Part shown: positions 1 through 10,758 of the stretch, in pieces
How positions within the stretch are numbered: the first letter of the stretch is position 1
Layout of the letters: every line of letters starts with the position of its first letter
DNA from: Rhodospirillales bacterium
GTDB taxonomy: Bacteria; Pseudomonadota; Alphaproteobacteria; ATCC43930; CGMCC-115725
Direction: 5' to 3'
Assembly (NCBI GenBank): GCA_028288725.1
Contig: JAQGIC010000123.1
Span: 1-43,627, forward strand
DNA: 43,627 nt
Position numbers and translations under genes: made by a program
Notes under the pieces: generated by a model
What the model saw: only the letters and a program-made list of their open reading frames with translations
Databases searched by the model: none
Told to the model about the DNA's origin: nothing

Positions 1-274
1 CAAAGCCCTGCTTCGATCCGACTGCATACATCACTTGGCTTACCAAGAATGCATCAGACTTAACGTCGCGTATCAACTACACGCCGCCGCCTGCGCATCC
101 CTTCCAATTCCAACAATGTCAAATAACGGCCCACTCTCTACATCCTATCCGCTTCGCAGCAGAACCAGATCTCGTCGGCGGAGGCGGTTTCTATTCCCGC
201 CAGCTTATCATGTCAACACGCTTTTTTCGGTTTCTTTTGCCGTCATCTTTTCGCTGTTTGAAGACGAAAAGAAG

Positions 275-300
275 AGGACCAGGGATCACTCCCAGGTCCT
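275..300 (-). terminator. Hairpin with U-rich tail, minus strand
   Basis: AGGACC(275-280) and GGGA(282-285) pair with TCCC(290-293) and GGTCCT(295-300) around a TCAC loop, with one A:A mismatch. Read on the minus strand, the stem is followed by CTTCTTTTCG, a U-rich tract. This fits an intrinsic terminator for transcripts leaving clpB. Confidence 0.5.
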
Positions 301-420
301 GGGCAACCGCGTCAGCGCGTCGTTGATGAACGGAATATGACGGTTCCCACCCCCGGCGTCTACCCAATAGTGATGCATCCTGGCGCAGACCTTCGATGCA
401 TGAAGCGGGGATTGACGCTT

Positions 421-456
421 CGGGAGCCGCCGATGCATGCGCGTCGGCGGCTCCCG
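421..456 (-). terminator. Strong hairpin after clpB stop
   Basis: A perfect 13-bp stem: positions 421-433 (starting CGGGAGCC) pair with 444-456 around a 10-base loop. It starts 25 bp beyond the clpB stop. No U-run follows directly, so it could be a 3' stabilising hairpin with termination at the 275-300 structure. Confidence 0.5.
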
Positions 457-481
457 AGTCGAAGCGGGTGCTTCGGAAAGC

Positions 482-3067
<2,586 letters not shown>

Positions 3068-3145
3068 GCCGCCTCCTTCCGGTGCCCGAAGCACACCATT
3101 CCGGCCGCCATCTCTCGACGATGCGCGGTCCGACCACGTTCCGGG

Positions 3146-3173
3146 ATATGGGGCCATATCCAATTATCGCAAG
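3146..3173 (-). promoter_or_regulatory. Heat-shock (sigma-32/RpoH) promoter of clpB
   Basis: On the minus strand, CTTGCG (3173-3168) is followed by a 14-base spacer and CCCCATAT (3153-3146). The sigma-32 consensus is CTTGAAA, 11-15 bases, CCCCATNT, so the -10 element is complete and the -35 matches at CTTG. It would start transcription about 70 bases upstream of the clpB ATG, which is the expected location for a clpB heat-shock promoter. Confidence 0.8.
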
Positions 3174-3300
3174 ACGATCTGACACGTTCCGCGCTGCCGC
3201 GCTTTGCGCTATCGCAAATCTGAAACTTGCGGCTGAGAATGTCGCCACGATCGGCGGCACGAATGGGGATAGGCAATTGGCACTGAAGCGAAATCGGCGG

Positions 3301-4908
3301 ATGGCGCAAGCGGAGCGACGCTCCGGACTGCTGCTGCTGGCCGGACTGATCGTCCCTTTCATCCTGTTTGCCGTCACGGCGAGCCGGATCGGACGCTGGC
3401 CGTCGCTCGATTGGCGGGTGCCCGGCGAATTGCTGGTAATGGTATTCCTGATTTCGCTGGCTCCCATAGCCGGCACGCGATGGCCGACGGCGCCGCGGTG
3501 GCTCGCCGCCCTGCTGCTGCTGCCCATCGCGATCATCCACTATGCCGATGTCGAGGGACCGGCCGTGCTCGGCCGCGATCTCGATTTGGCGGCGGATCTG
3601 GATCATGTGCCGTCGCTGATCGGCCTGTTCGCCGGCGCCGCCAGTCCATGGCAGATCATCGGCATCTCCATCGCGGCGGTGCTGGTACCGGTTGGGCTCG
3701 CGGCATTGATCGCCTGGAGCCTGGGCGCCATCGAGCGCGGTCTTCTCGGCCTGCCCTGGCCGCTCCGGCTGGCGCCGCTCGTGCTCATGGGGCCCGCGTT
3801 GATCGGTCCGAACCGGTTCGTCAGCCACGAAACCAGCATCTCGATCGCGCGGCAGGGCGAGACGGTCGCCGACGCCTGGCGGCTGACCCATGGCGACCGG
3901 GCCAGCTTTCTCGCCCGGCTGGGTCCGCCGCCCGCGACCGAGCGCGATCTGACCGGCCTGGGGCGGCGCGACATCTATCTGATCTTCTTCGAATCCTATG
4001 GCGCCGTGCTGCTCGACGATCCGGGCTTGAGCGCGCGCGCCCTGCCGGCGCTGGCCCGGTTCCAGGACAAGGTCACCCGGGCGGGCCTCGCGATCCGCAG
4101 CGCGCGGATCGCGTCGCCGACCTATGGCGGCGGGTCCTGGCTCGCCCATGGCACGGTCGATGCCGGCACCTGGCTCGCCAATCAGCGGCTCTACCAGTTG
4201 GAGACGACGACGGACCGTCCGACTTGGGGCCGCATCATGACCAAGGCCGGCTGGCAGACGTTCGACATCCAGCCCGGGCTGAAGACCCCGCTCGATCATG
4301 CCGCGTTCTGGGGGTTCGACCGGATCGTCGGCGCCGACGACCTGAATTACGACGGGCCCAGCTTCGGCTGGTTCGGCATCCCGGATCAATATGCGCTCGA
4401 CCGCAGCCTGACCCTGCCACGCGATCCGTCCCGGCCGCTGTTCGCCCAGATCGTGCTGGTATCGAGCCATATTCCGTTCCATCCGGTGCCGCCGGTCGTG
4501 ACCGATCCCGCGGATGTCGGCCGTTTCGCGACCCATCCGGAGGTCGCCCGGCTGGTCGCCACCCCGCCCGACTGGAACGATCTGGCCGGCCCTTATATGG
4601 AATCGGTCGAGTATGATCTGACCGTGCTGGCCGACTGGCTGCCGCGGGCGCTGGGCGACACGGGCGTGGCGATCATCCTGGGCGATCATCAGCCGCCGGC
4701 CCTGATCGGCCATGCCAGCGCGTCCCACGACGTGCCGATCCATATCCTGTCGAAGGACGCCGCCCTGGTCCGGCGTCTGGGCGATGCCGGCTTCGTCGAT
4801 GGTGCGGTGCCGACCGGCGGGGCCGGGACGATGGCCAATCTGATGGACCGCTTCCTGGACGCGGCCGCGGCAATTCCCGCGGGCGCGGCCGTCTCCAAGC
4901 CGGAATAA
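3301..4908 (+). CDS. LtaS/OpgB-like membrane sulfatase-family phosphotransferase
   Basis: 535 residues. Four or five hydrophobic segments occupy the first 175 residues, followed by an extracytoplasmic alkaline-phosphatase/sulfatase domain. Seen: E231 in IFFESYG, S279 in YGGGSW and D462-H463 in LGDHQPP. Their order and spacing resemble the LtaS metal site and nucleophile (Glu, Thr, Asp-His), with Ser in place of Thr. Family knowledge suggests transfer of a phosphoglycerol or phosphoethanolamine group onto an envelope polymer or lipid; the substrate is not predictable. The start is uncertain: ATG 3301 has a weak ribosome site, and TTG 3277 lies behind GGGGATAGG. It is divergent from clpB. Confidence 0.8.
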   Translation: MAQAERRSGLLLLAGLIVPFILFAVTASRIGRWPSLDWRVPGELLVMVFLISLAPIAGTRWPTAPRWLAALLLLPIAIIHYADVEGPAVLGRDLDLAADLDHVPSLIGLFAGAASPWQIIGISIAAVLVPVGLAALIAWSLGAIERGLLGLPWPLRLAPLVLMGPALIGPNRFVSHETSISIARQGETVADAWRLTHGDRASFLARLGPPPATERDLTGLGRRDIYLIFFESYGAVLLDDPGLSARALPALARFQDKVTRAGLAIRSARIASPTYGGGSWLAHGTVDAGTWLANQRLYQLETTTDRPTWGRIMTKAGWQTFDIQPGLKTPLDHAAFWGFDRIVGADDLNYDGPSFGWFGIPDQYALDRSLTLPRDPSRPLFAQIVLVSSHIPFHPVPPVVTDPADVGRFATHPEVARLVATPPDWNDLAGPYMESVEYDLTVLADWLPRALGDTGVAIILGDHQPPALIGHASASHDVPIHILSKDAALVRRLGDAGFVDGAVPTGGAGTMANLMDRFLDAAAAIPAGAAVSKPE

Positions 4909-4974
4909 CCGCAGCAAGAATTATTCGCGGAGCCACACGTCCGGCGCACTTGTCATTTCTCGGCATCGGCGACG

Positions 4975-4998
4975 CCAATAGTTCGTTTCAACTATTGG
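4975..4998 (+). promoter_or_regulatory. Perfect hairpin overlapping ribosome site of next gene
   Basis: CCAATAGTT (4975-4983) and AACTATTGG (4990-4998) form a perfect 9-bp inverted repeat with a CGTTTC loop. The last two bases belong to the GGTGAG Shine-Dalgarno-like sequence (4997-5002) of the gene starting at 5008. It could be an operator for a dimeric repressor or an RNA hairpin limiting translation. Confidence 0.5.
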
Positions 4999-5007
4999 TG
5001 AGCCAAA

Positions 5008-5829
5008 ATGATCAAGACATCTCAAGCGAAGCGCCTGCCCGATCAGATCACTCTCGACAAGGGACCGATCGGGCTTTTGGGTGAATTCATGCTGCGGGCC
5101 GACAGGGCAGCCTTCGACCGGGGCATCCGCCTCAGCCTGCAGCAGGATTTCGACCAATTGCGGGCCGTCAACGAGAGCGCCCGGGCGAGCTGGGGCAAGC
5201 TCGTGCCGATCTTCAACCCGGAGCATAGCGATCTCGATCCGACCAACGCGTTCTGGATTTCCGGAACGAATGCCCAGGGGGAGATCGTCGCGACCCAGGC
5301 GGCACGCTTCCTCCCCCTGGAGCGGGGCTCGCTGAAGACGGAGCTGAATTCGCTGCGTCTCTTCTATAGGACGCCCGAGCCGCATCTGGCCGCGGGCGAG
5401 CGGTGCGAGGTGCTGGCCCCCTCGGCCGAACGCATCACCGGCCGGGTCGTCTTCTCCGGCGGCGGCTGGTATCACCCGAGCTGCCGCGGCACCGGCTTGT
5501 CGACCATCCTGCCGCGCATCTCACGCGCCTACGCCCATTCGCGCTGGGAGACCGACTATACCGTCAGCATGGTCGAACCGGTCCTGACCCAGAAGGGGGT
5601 GGTTCAGTCCTACGGCTATAGCAGGATCGAACCGATGATCCGGTTCCTGGGCTCGTTCCGGGGCGATCTCGATCTCCATCTGATCTGGATGGAGACCGAC
5701 GAATTGCTTCAGGACCTGGAAACCTGGGTCGCCGCCGACAGCTCGAGCGGGTACGAGGAACGCAAGACCGACGCACCGCAGACGAAAATCTCGCCGCGCG
5801 AACGGAAGGGCAGCATCAGCCGTTCGTAG
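5008..5829 (+). CDS. GNAT-fold-like protein of unknown substrate
   Basis: 273 residues, soluble, no signal peptide. I recognise only a GNAT-like pattern: an N-terminal sheet region with FWISGTNAQGEIVATQAAR, then WYHPSCRGTGLS at about 155-166. The latter resembles the R-x-x-G-x-G/A acetyl-CoA loop followed by a helix. The predicted role is an N-acyltransferase of unknown substrate. The last 35 residues are polar and low in complexity. They coincide with a 121-bp antisense overlap with the minus-strand PAS-like gene. GGTGAG precedes the ATG, and a perfect hairpin (4975-4998) overlaps that site. Confidence 0.65.
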   Translation: MIKTSQAKRLPDQITLDKGPIGLLGEFMLRADRAAFDRGIRLSLQQDFDQLRAVNESARASWGKLVPIFNPEHSDLDPTNAFWISGTNAQGEIVATQAARFLPLERGSLKTELNSLRLFYRTPEPHLAAGERCEVLAPSAERITGRVVFSGGGWYHPSCRGTGLSTILPRISRAYAHSRWETDYTVSMVEPVLTQKGVVQSYGYSRIEPMIRFLGSFRGDLDLHLIWMETDELLQDLETWVAADSSSGYEERKTDAPQTKISPRERKGSISRS

Positions 5830-6611
5830 CGGCTGCGCCGAACCGGGCGCCCGGGCACGTCGATCACCGCATCGACGAGCTCCAGCCTCGGCTGCCCGAG
5901 ATCTGCCACGTCGTGGTAGGCTCGGGCAGAGCGCGCGCCATAGGCCGGATCGGGCTGGTCTTCCAGATCCCGTCCGACGGCGTTCAGGGCCCAGCAGGCG
6001 TCGAACACGCGGAAGCCGGGACCGATATGCTCGACCAGCGCCCGGTTGCGCGGCAGGCCGGCCGCGGTCATCCGCGTCAGCGTCACGCGCGGCTTCAGCG
6101 TCTCGGGCACCAGCTTCAGAATCTTTTCCGGCTCCAACTGGCCCCGCCGGCTGCGCCATAGGCGCATCAGCGCCCGCAGCGATTCCTGGCCGGGTTCCCC
6201 CAGCCGATCGAGCGACAGTTCCTGATTGAAGAAGCTGTCCGCCCGCACCAGTGCTGCCGACGGCGCACTCAGATCCTTGAGGCGCGCGACCGCCTCTTCG
6301 ATCTGGCCGTAGATTTCGAACGACGGCATCCGGTCGGTGAGTTCGATCACCAGCCGCTGCCAGGTTGCGCCCAGAATCATGCGGACGACGTTTTCAAGCG
6401 TCGGAAACTCGAGATGCCCGGCCCGTAGCGTCAGGCGGATCGTACCCTCGCGGTGGCGCACCCGGACGAAGCCCATGTTGCGCACGACATAGGCGGCAAG
6501 ATCGACATCGGGGCTGGGATTGCCCAGGCGATGCCGCAAAACGCTCGAGCCGTTCAGCCAGGCCTGACCGGCCTGGTCGAATAAAAGATCCATCTGCCCC
6601 ATCCCGCCCAT
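5709..6611 (-). CDS. PAS-like domain protein, function unknown
   Basis: 300 residues. No membrane segment or catalytic motif is evident. The C-terminal half (FRVFDACWALNAVGRDL through RYERLMLPFRSRGEIF) resembles the small PAS-like domains common in uncharacterised alphaproteobacterial proteins. These have a conserved R-Y-x-R-L-x-L-P segment near the end. The first 130 residues are not recognised. ATG at 6611 is chosen because GAGGGG lies 7-8 bases upstream; internal ATGs at 6602 and 6593 are possible. The 3' end overlaps the convergent GNAT-like gene by 121 bp, and the conserved RYERL segment lies near or in that overlap. Confidence 0.65.
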   Translation of the reverse strand: MGGMGQMDLLFDQAGQAWLNGSSVLRHRLGNPSPDVDLAAYVVRNMGFVRVRHREGTIRLTLRAGHLEFPTLENVVRMILGATWQRLVIELTDRMPSFEIYGQIEEAVARLKDLSAPSAALVRADSFFNQELSLDRLGEPGQESLRALMRLWRSRRGQLEPEKILKLVPETLKPRVTLTRMTAAGLPRNRALVEHIGPGFRVFDACWALNAVGRDLEDQPDPAYGARSARAYHDVADLGQPRLELVDAVIDVPGRPVRRSRYERLMLPFRSRGEIFVCGASVLRSSYPLELSAATQVSRS

Positions 6612-7013
6612 TTGCGAGCCCCTCAACGACCTATCGGCTGCGTTCGGTTTTCGAGCTACGAGGCAGTTGCCCTGAATATGCCCGGCAAGATACTTGCGCC
6701 CGCAGATTTACAGCTCTTAACAAGAATTTTACATCACCGGCCGCGATCTTCGCCCCATTTGGAAAATACTAGTAATCCTCGAAATAAGAAGACACTAATT
6801 TCCGCTCTGAGTTTAGAGAAACCGCTTGCCGAATGCCTATGTTCGGCCGGTTCGGACCCCGGACTCTCCCGCCGAATACCCAATAACAGGTGTGAAGCCC
6901 TTCACACTCTCAACCTTAAGCGCTTGAATTCCGAAGCGGGCGGGTCAGTCCGCGCGGTCGCGTCGCAGGCGGCGCTGCCATCTGCCCTCTGTCGCGGCGG
7001 CGCTCGGCGCGCT
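6612..7013. other. Divergent intergenic region before MFS gene
   Basis: About 400 bp between the PAS-like gene (minus) and the MFS gene (plus). Part of it (6700-6800) is AT-richer than its surroundings. It contains a perfect inverted repeat at 6890-6907 and a near-palindrome TTAAGCGCTTGAA at 6916-6928. An in-frame extension of the MFS gene runs through here but lacks transporter similarity and a good start. I see no additional gene. Confidence 0.5.
6890..6907. promoter_or_regulatory. Perfect inverted repeat, candidate operator of MFS gene
   Basis: GTGTGAAG (6890-6897), CC, CTTCACAC (6900-6907): two perfect 8-base arms with a 2-base centre, about 107 bp upstream of the MFS ATG. Size and symmetry suit a dimeric helix-turn-helix regulator. 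No regulator gene is adjacent, so the binding protein is unknown. Confidence 0.45.
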
Positions 7014-8219
7014 ATGAAGGCGCCCATGCTGATCATGCTTCTGGTCGTCTTCACCGATCTCGTCGGATTTGGCGTCGTCATCCCGCTACTGCCGTTCTAC
7101 GGCGAACACTTCGGCGCTTCACCGCTGACGGTAACGATGCTGCTTGCGACCTTCTCCGGTTGCCAGCTGGTCGCGGCACCGCTCTGGGGCCGCTTGAGCG
7201 ACCGGATTGGCCGACGGCCGATCGTGCTGATCAGCACCGCGACCTCGGTTGCGGCCTATGTCTGGCTCGCCTCGGCCGATGCGCTCTGGATGCTGTTTGC
7301 CGCCCGCGCGCTGCAGGGCGTCAGCGCCGGTAACATCTCGGTCGCCCAGGCCTATATCGCCGACGTGACCAAGCCGGAGAACCGCGCCAAGGGCATGGGC
7401 ATGATGGGTGCGGCGCTGGGCCTGGGGTTCATCGTCGGCCCTGCCGTCGGCGGTCAGCTGGCCGGCGGGGATCCTTCGGCGCTGACCGTGGCGCTGCCGG
7501 CCTATGCCGCCGCCGGCTTCTCGGCGTTGGCGCTCGTGCTGGCCGGCCTGTTTCTGAAGGAATCGCTGCCGGCCGCACAGCGGGCGGAGGCGGCGCGCAA
7601 CCGGCCGGGACGGATCGCCCAGATCCGCGACGCGTTCGCGCGGCCGAACCTGCGCCGTCTGATGATTCTGTTCTTCACCACGACCTTCGCCTTCGCCGGG
7701 ATGGAAACGACCTTCGCGCTCTGGGCGCTCGACCGGTTCAACTGGGGGCCCCGGCAGGTCGGCGAGCTGTTCGCCATGGTCGGCATCGTGCTGGTGCTGA
7801 TCCAGGGCGGCCTGATCGGGCGGTTGACCCAGCGCTTCGGCGAGGCGCGCATGCTGCTGGCCGGCACGGTGACGATCGGTCTGGGCCTGGCCCTGCTGGC
7901 CGCGGCCATGACGCCCATCGTCGGCATCGCCGCCAGTTGCCTATTGGCGCTGGGCATGGGCATGGCCCAGCCATCGACCAGCAGCCTGATTTCGCGCGAA
8001 GCCAGCGCCGTCGAGCAGGGCAGCGTGCTCGGCGTCAATCAATCGGTCGGCTCGCTCGCCCGGCTGGTCGGGCCGCTGGCCGCCGGCGGCGCCTTCACGC
8101 TGGGCGGCCCGTCCGCGCCTTATGTCCTGGGCGCGGCGCTGATGGTCGTGTCGTCGTGGCTGGCGACGCGGGTGCTCCGCCGTCATCGCACGGCGGATCT
8201 CGGCGTCCTGGCACTCTGA
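7014..8219 (+). CDS. MFS efflux transporter, TetA-like (DHA1)
   Basis: 401-residue transporter with about 12 hydrophobic segments. It opens with LLVVFTDLVGFGVVIPLLPF, typical of the TetA/DHA1 drug:proton antiporter branch. The loop 2-3 signature GRLSDRIGRRPI (motif A) is intact. It probably exports a small molecule by proton antiport; the substrate is not deducible. ATG 7014 is chosen because the family N-terminus starts there, although the ribosome site is weak. The Atm1-like exporter follows 25 bp later on the same strand, so the two may be co-transcribed. Confidence 0.85.
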   Translation: MKAPMLIMLLVVFTDLVGFGVVIPLLPFYGEHFGASPLTVTMLLATFSGCQLVAAPLWGRLSDRIGRRPIVLISTATSVAAYVWLASADALWMLFAARALQGVSAGNISVAQAYIADVTKPENRAKGMGMMGAALGLGFIVGPAVGGQLAGGDPSALTVALPAYAAAGFSALALVLAGLFLKESLPAAQRAEAARNRPGRIAQIRDAFARPNLRRLMILFFTTTFAFAGMETTFALWALDRFNWGPRQVGELFAMVGIVLVLIQGGLIGRLTQRFGEARMLLAGTVTIGLGLALLAAAMTPIVGIAASCLLALGMGMAQPSTSSLISREASAVEQGSVLGVNQSVGSLARLVGPLAAGGAFTLGGPSAPYVLGAALMVVSSWLATRVLRRHRTADLGVLAL

Positions 8220-8244
8220 CGACGGTATCGTTAGGGTCTCGCCG

Positions 8245-10101
8245 ATGCGAGACCTGATCCGTACCCCTTCGAGCGAACCCCGTGCGCCCGCCGCCTCCTT
8301 CAAGGCACAGCTGCGCGTGATCCGCCATCTGGCGCCCCATCTCTGGCCGGCGGAAACCGGCCTGCGGGTGCGGGTGCTGCTGGCCTTTGCCCTGATCGTC
8401 GCCGGCAAGCTGGTCACCGTCACGATTCCCCTGCTCTACAAGCAGGCGGTCGATGCCCTCGGCGGCAGCGCCGGCCCGATCGTGCTCGTGCCGGTCGCGC
8501 TCATTATATATTACGGCCTCGCCCGGATCGGTGCCCAGGCGACCGGAGAGCTGCGCGAGTTGGTCTTCGCCAAGGTCGCCCAGCGGGCGATCCGTCGCGT
8601 GGCGCTGGAGACGTTCCAGCACCTCCATGCCCTGTCGCTGCGCTTCCATCTGGAGCGGCAGACCGGGGGCTTGAGCCGATCGATCGAGCGCGGCACGACC
8701 GGCATCGAATATCTGCTGTCCTTCACCTTGTTCAACATCGGGCCGACCCTGCTCGAGATCCTGCTGGTCTCGACCATCCTGTGGCAGCGCTACGACGTGC
8801 GTTTCGCCGCGATCACGCTCGCCACCATCGTCTGCTACGTCGCCTGGACCATCGGCATCACCCAATGGCGCGTCCGATTCCGGCGCGAGATGAACGAGCG
8901 CGACGGTGAGGCCAACACCAAGGCGATCGACAGCCTGCTGAACTACGAGACCGTCAAATATTTCTCCAACGAGGCCCATGAGAGCCGGCGCTTCGACCGG
9001 GCCAAGCAGGCGTTCGAGCGCGCGGCGGTACGCAGCCAGACCTCGCTGTCGCTGCTCAATCTGGGCCAGGGCCTGATCATTTCGAGTGGCCTGGTCGCCA
9101 TCATGGTGCTGGCCGGTGCCGGCGTGGCCGACCATCGCATGACCGTGGGCGATTTCGTCCTGGTCAACAGCTACCTGCTGCAGCTCTATCAGCCGCTCAA
9201 CCTGCTGGGCATGGTCTATCGCAACATCAAGCAGTCGCTGATCGATCTGGAAGCCATGTACCGGCTGCTGGAGGAGCCGCCCGAAGTGCAGGACCGGCCG
9301 AACGCGCCGGCGCTGATCGCGCGCGGTGGCCGGGTCCGGTTCGACAATGTCGGCTTCGCCTACGATCCGCGCCGCAAGATCCTGGAGGATGTCTCGTTCG
9401 ACGTGCCGGCCGGCCGCACCGTCGCGATCGTCGGCCCGTCGGGCGGCGGCAAATCGACCATCGCCCGCCTGCTGTTCCGCTTCTACGACGTGACCCAGGG
9501 CGCCATCAGCATCGACGGCCAGGACCTGCGCCACGTCTCCCAGGATTCGCTCAGGCGCGCGATCGGCGTGGTGCCGCAGGACACCGTGCTGTTCAACGAT
9601 ACGATCCGCTACAACATCGCCTATGGCCGACCCGAGGCGACGGCGGCCGAGATCGAGGAGGCGGCGCGCCTGGCCCAGATCCACGACTTCGTCGCCCGCC
9701 TGCCCGACGGGTACGAGACCAAGGTCGGCGAGCGCGGGCTGAAGCTGTCCGGCGGCGAGAAGCAGCGGGTCGCGATCGCGCGCGTCATCCTGAAGGCGCC
9801 CGAGATCCTGATCTTCGACGAAGCGACGAGCGCGCTCGACAGCGCCACCGAGCAGGAGATCCAGGCCAGCCTGCGTCAGGTATCGGCCGAGCGCACGACC
9901 GTCGTCATCGCCCACCGTCTGTCGACCATCATCGAGGCCGACGAGATCCTGGTGCTGGATCACGGGCACATCGTCGAGCGTGGGCGCCATGGCGAGCTGT
10001 TGCGGTTGGACGGCGCCTATGCCGCCATGTGGGCCCGCCAGCGCCGCGCCGCCGAACGCGAAGCCGCCCTTGCCGAAATCGCCGCCGAAATCCAAGATTG
10101 A
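8245..10101 (+). CDS. atm1: Atm1/ABCB7-type ABC exporter
   Basis: 618-residue fused half-transporter: six-helix domain, then ATPase. Walker A GPSGGGKS is near 397-404, the signature LSGGEKQR near 501, and Walker [13 protein letters not shown] has D525-E526. The segment [18 protein letters not shown] is a hallmark of the Atm1/HMT1 family. Known members export glutathione-linked sulfur or metal species across the inner membrane, supporting Fe-S homeostasis or heavy-metal tolerance. The start is at ATG 8245 with AGGG upstream. It follows the MFS gene closely. Confidence 0.9.
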   Translation: MRDLIRTPSSEPRAPAASFKAQLRVIRHLAPHLWPAETGLRVRVLLAFALIVAGKLVTVTIPLLYKQAVDALGGSAGPIVLVPVALIIYYGLARIGAQATGELRELVFAKVAQRAIRRVALETFQHLHALSLRFHLERQTGGLSRSIERGTTGIEYLLSFTLFNIGPTLLEILLVSTILWQRYDVRFAAITLATIVCYVAWTIGITQWRVRFRREMNERDGEANTKAIDSLLNYETVKYFSNEAHESRRFDRAKQAFERAAVRSQTSLSLLNLGQGLIISSGLVAIMVLAGAGVADHRMTVGDFVLVNSYLLQLYQPLNLLGMVYRNIKQSLIDLEAMYRLLEEPPEVQDRPNAPALIARGGRVRFDNVGFAYDPRRKILEDVSFDVPAGRTVAIVGPSGGGKSTIARLLFRFYDVTQGAISIDGQDLRHVSQDSLRRAIGVVPQDTVLFNDTIRYNIAYGRPEATAAEIEEAARLAQIHDFVARLPDGYETKVGERGLKLSGGEKQRVAIARVILKAPEILIFDEATSALDSATEQEIQASLRQVSAERTTVVIAHRLSTIIEADEILVLDHGHIVERGRHGELLRLDGAYAAMWARQRRAAEREAALAEIAAEIQD

Positions 10102-10183
10102 GCCGATTTCCTTTCCCGGGCGTTGATCAACAGGTCAGGGCACGGCCTTAGCAGGCTACCCCCTGATAGCAGGAGTTTCGCGC

Positions 10184-10426
10184 ATGTCGGTCGTCCTGTG
10201 GCTCGTCGTGGGCCTGATCTTCGGATGGATCGCCGGCATGCTCGCAGACAATCGTGCCGGTCGCGCCGCCTATCTGGTGCTCGGCAGCGTCGGCGCGCTG
10301 GTCGGCGGCTTCCTGTTCTCGCTGTTCGGCGGTCTGGGCATCACCGGTATCGGGATACTCATGGCGATGGTCGGATCGGGTGTCCTGTTGATGCTTTATC
10401 TGGGTATCTCGCGCCGCCGAATCTGA
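10184..10426 (+). CDS. GlsB/YeaQ/YmgE family membrane protein
   Basis: 80 residues, almost entirely three hydrophobic helices: VVLWLVVGLIFGWIAGMLAD, then AYLVLGSVGALVGGFLF, then GILMAMVGSGVLLMLYLGI. The Gly-rich pattern is that of the transglycosylase-associated/GlsB family, small inner-membrane proteins often induced by general stress. Their biochemical role is not established. AGGAG precedes the ATG. A small lipoprotein gene follows by 26 bp on the same strand, and the two are probably co-expressed. Confidence 0.85.
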   Translation: MSVVLWLVVGLIFGWIAGMLADNRAGRAAYLVLGSVGALVGGFLFSLFGGLGITGIGILMAMVGSGVLLMLYLGISRRRI

Positions 10427-10452
10427 TAAAGGCTCGACCGAGAGGATATCCC

Positions 10453-10650
10453 ATGACCAAGTTCTTGCGCCTGCTGGTGCTGTTTCTGCCGCTCGCCCTG
10501 GTCGTGACCGGCTGCGACGACAAGAAGGGCCCGGCCGAACAGACCGGAGAAAAGCTCGACAACGCGGGGCAGAAGCTCAAGGACGCGATCGATCCGCCCG
10601 GCCCGCTGGAAAAGGCCGGCCGCTCCGTCGACAAGGCTGTCGGCAACTGA
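10453..10650 (+). CDS. Small lipoprotein
   Basis: 65 residues. A signal sequence ends in the lipobox VVTGC with Cys20, so the mature protein is a lipid-anchored peptide of about 45 residues. The mature part is charged and helical (GEKLDNAGQKLKDAIDPPG then LEKAGRSVDKAVGN). It resembles entericidin-like or apolipoprotein-like small stress lipoproteins, but the family is not certain. AGAGGA lies before the ATG. It sits just behind the GlsB-like gene. A possible short hairpin (ATCCGA/TCGGAT, near 10663-10680) follows. Confidence 0.75.
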   Translation: MTKFLRLLVLFLPLALVVTGCDDKKGPAEQTGEKLDNAGQKLKDAIDPPGPLEKAGRSVDKAVGN

Positions 10651-10758
10651 TCGGCAATAGCCGATCCGAAGCGATCGGATATCGCTCCAGGCCGGCTTCG
10701 GGTACTTATAAATGTATCTGAGAGGGCCCCCTCGCCCTCCTTGGGGGTCCGAGGCTTC

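Larger units (their letters stand above)
1..481. other. Non-coding region downstream of clpB
   Basis: No convincing gene is visible here. The only open frames are short, rich in Arg and Ser, and show no recognisable domain or ribosome binding site. Base composition of roughly the first 350 bases is less GC-rich than the neighbouring genes. The region holds several inverted repeats (275-300, 402-421, 421-456, 461-474) that lie downstream of the minus-strand clpB stop. The word GATGCAT recurs three times between 371 and 440. Confidence 0.6.

Noticed and set aside
35-340. Short open frame in the first 350 bases
   Set aside because: No start context, domain or conserved pattern; sequence looks non-coding.
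8095-10095. 666-codon frame antisense to the Atm1-like gene
   Set aside because: Lies wholly opposite an ABC transporter with intact Walker motifs; no independent evidence.
10722-10735. GAGGGCCCCCTC palindrome before the transglutaminase gene
   Set aside because: Short, without a loop or T-run, and likely a by-product of GC-rich sequence; not strong enough to call a terminator.
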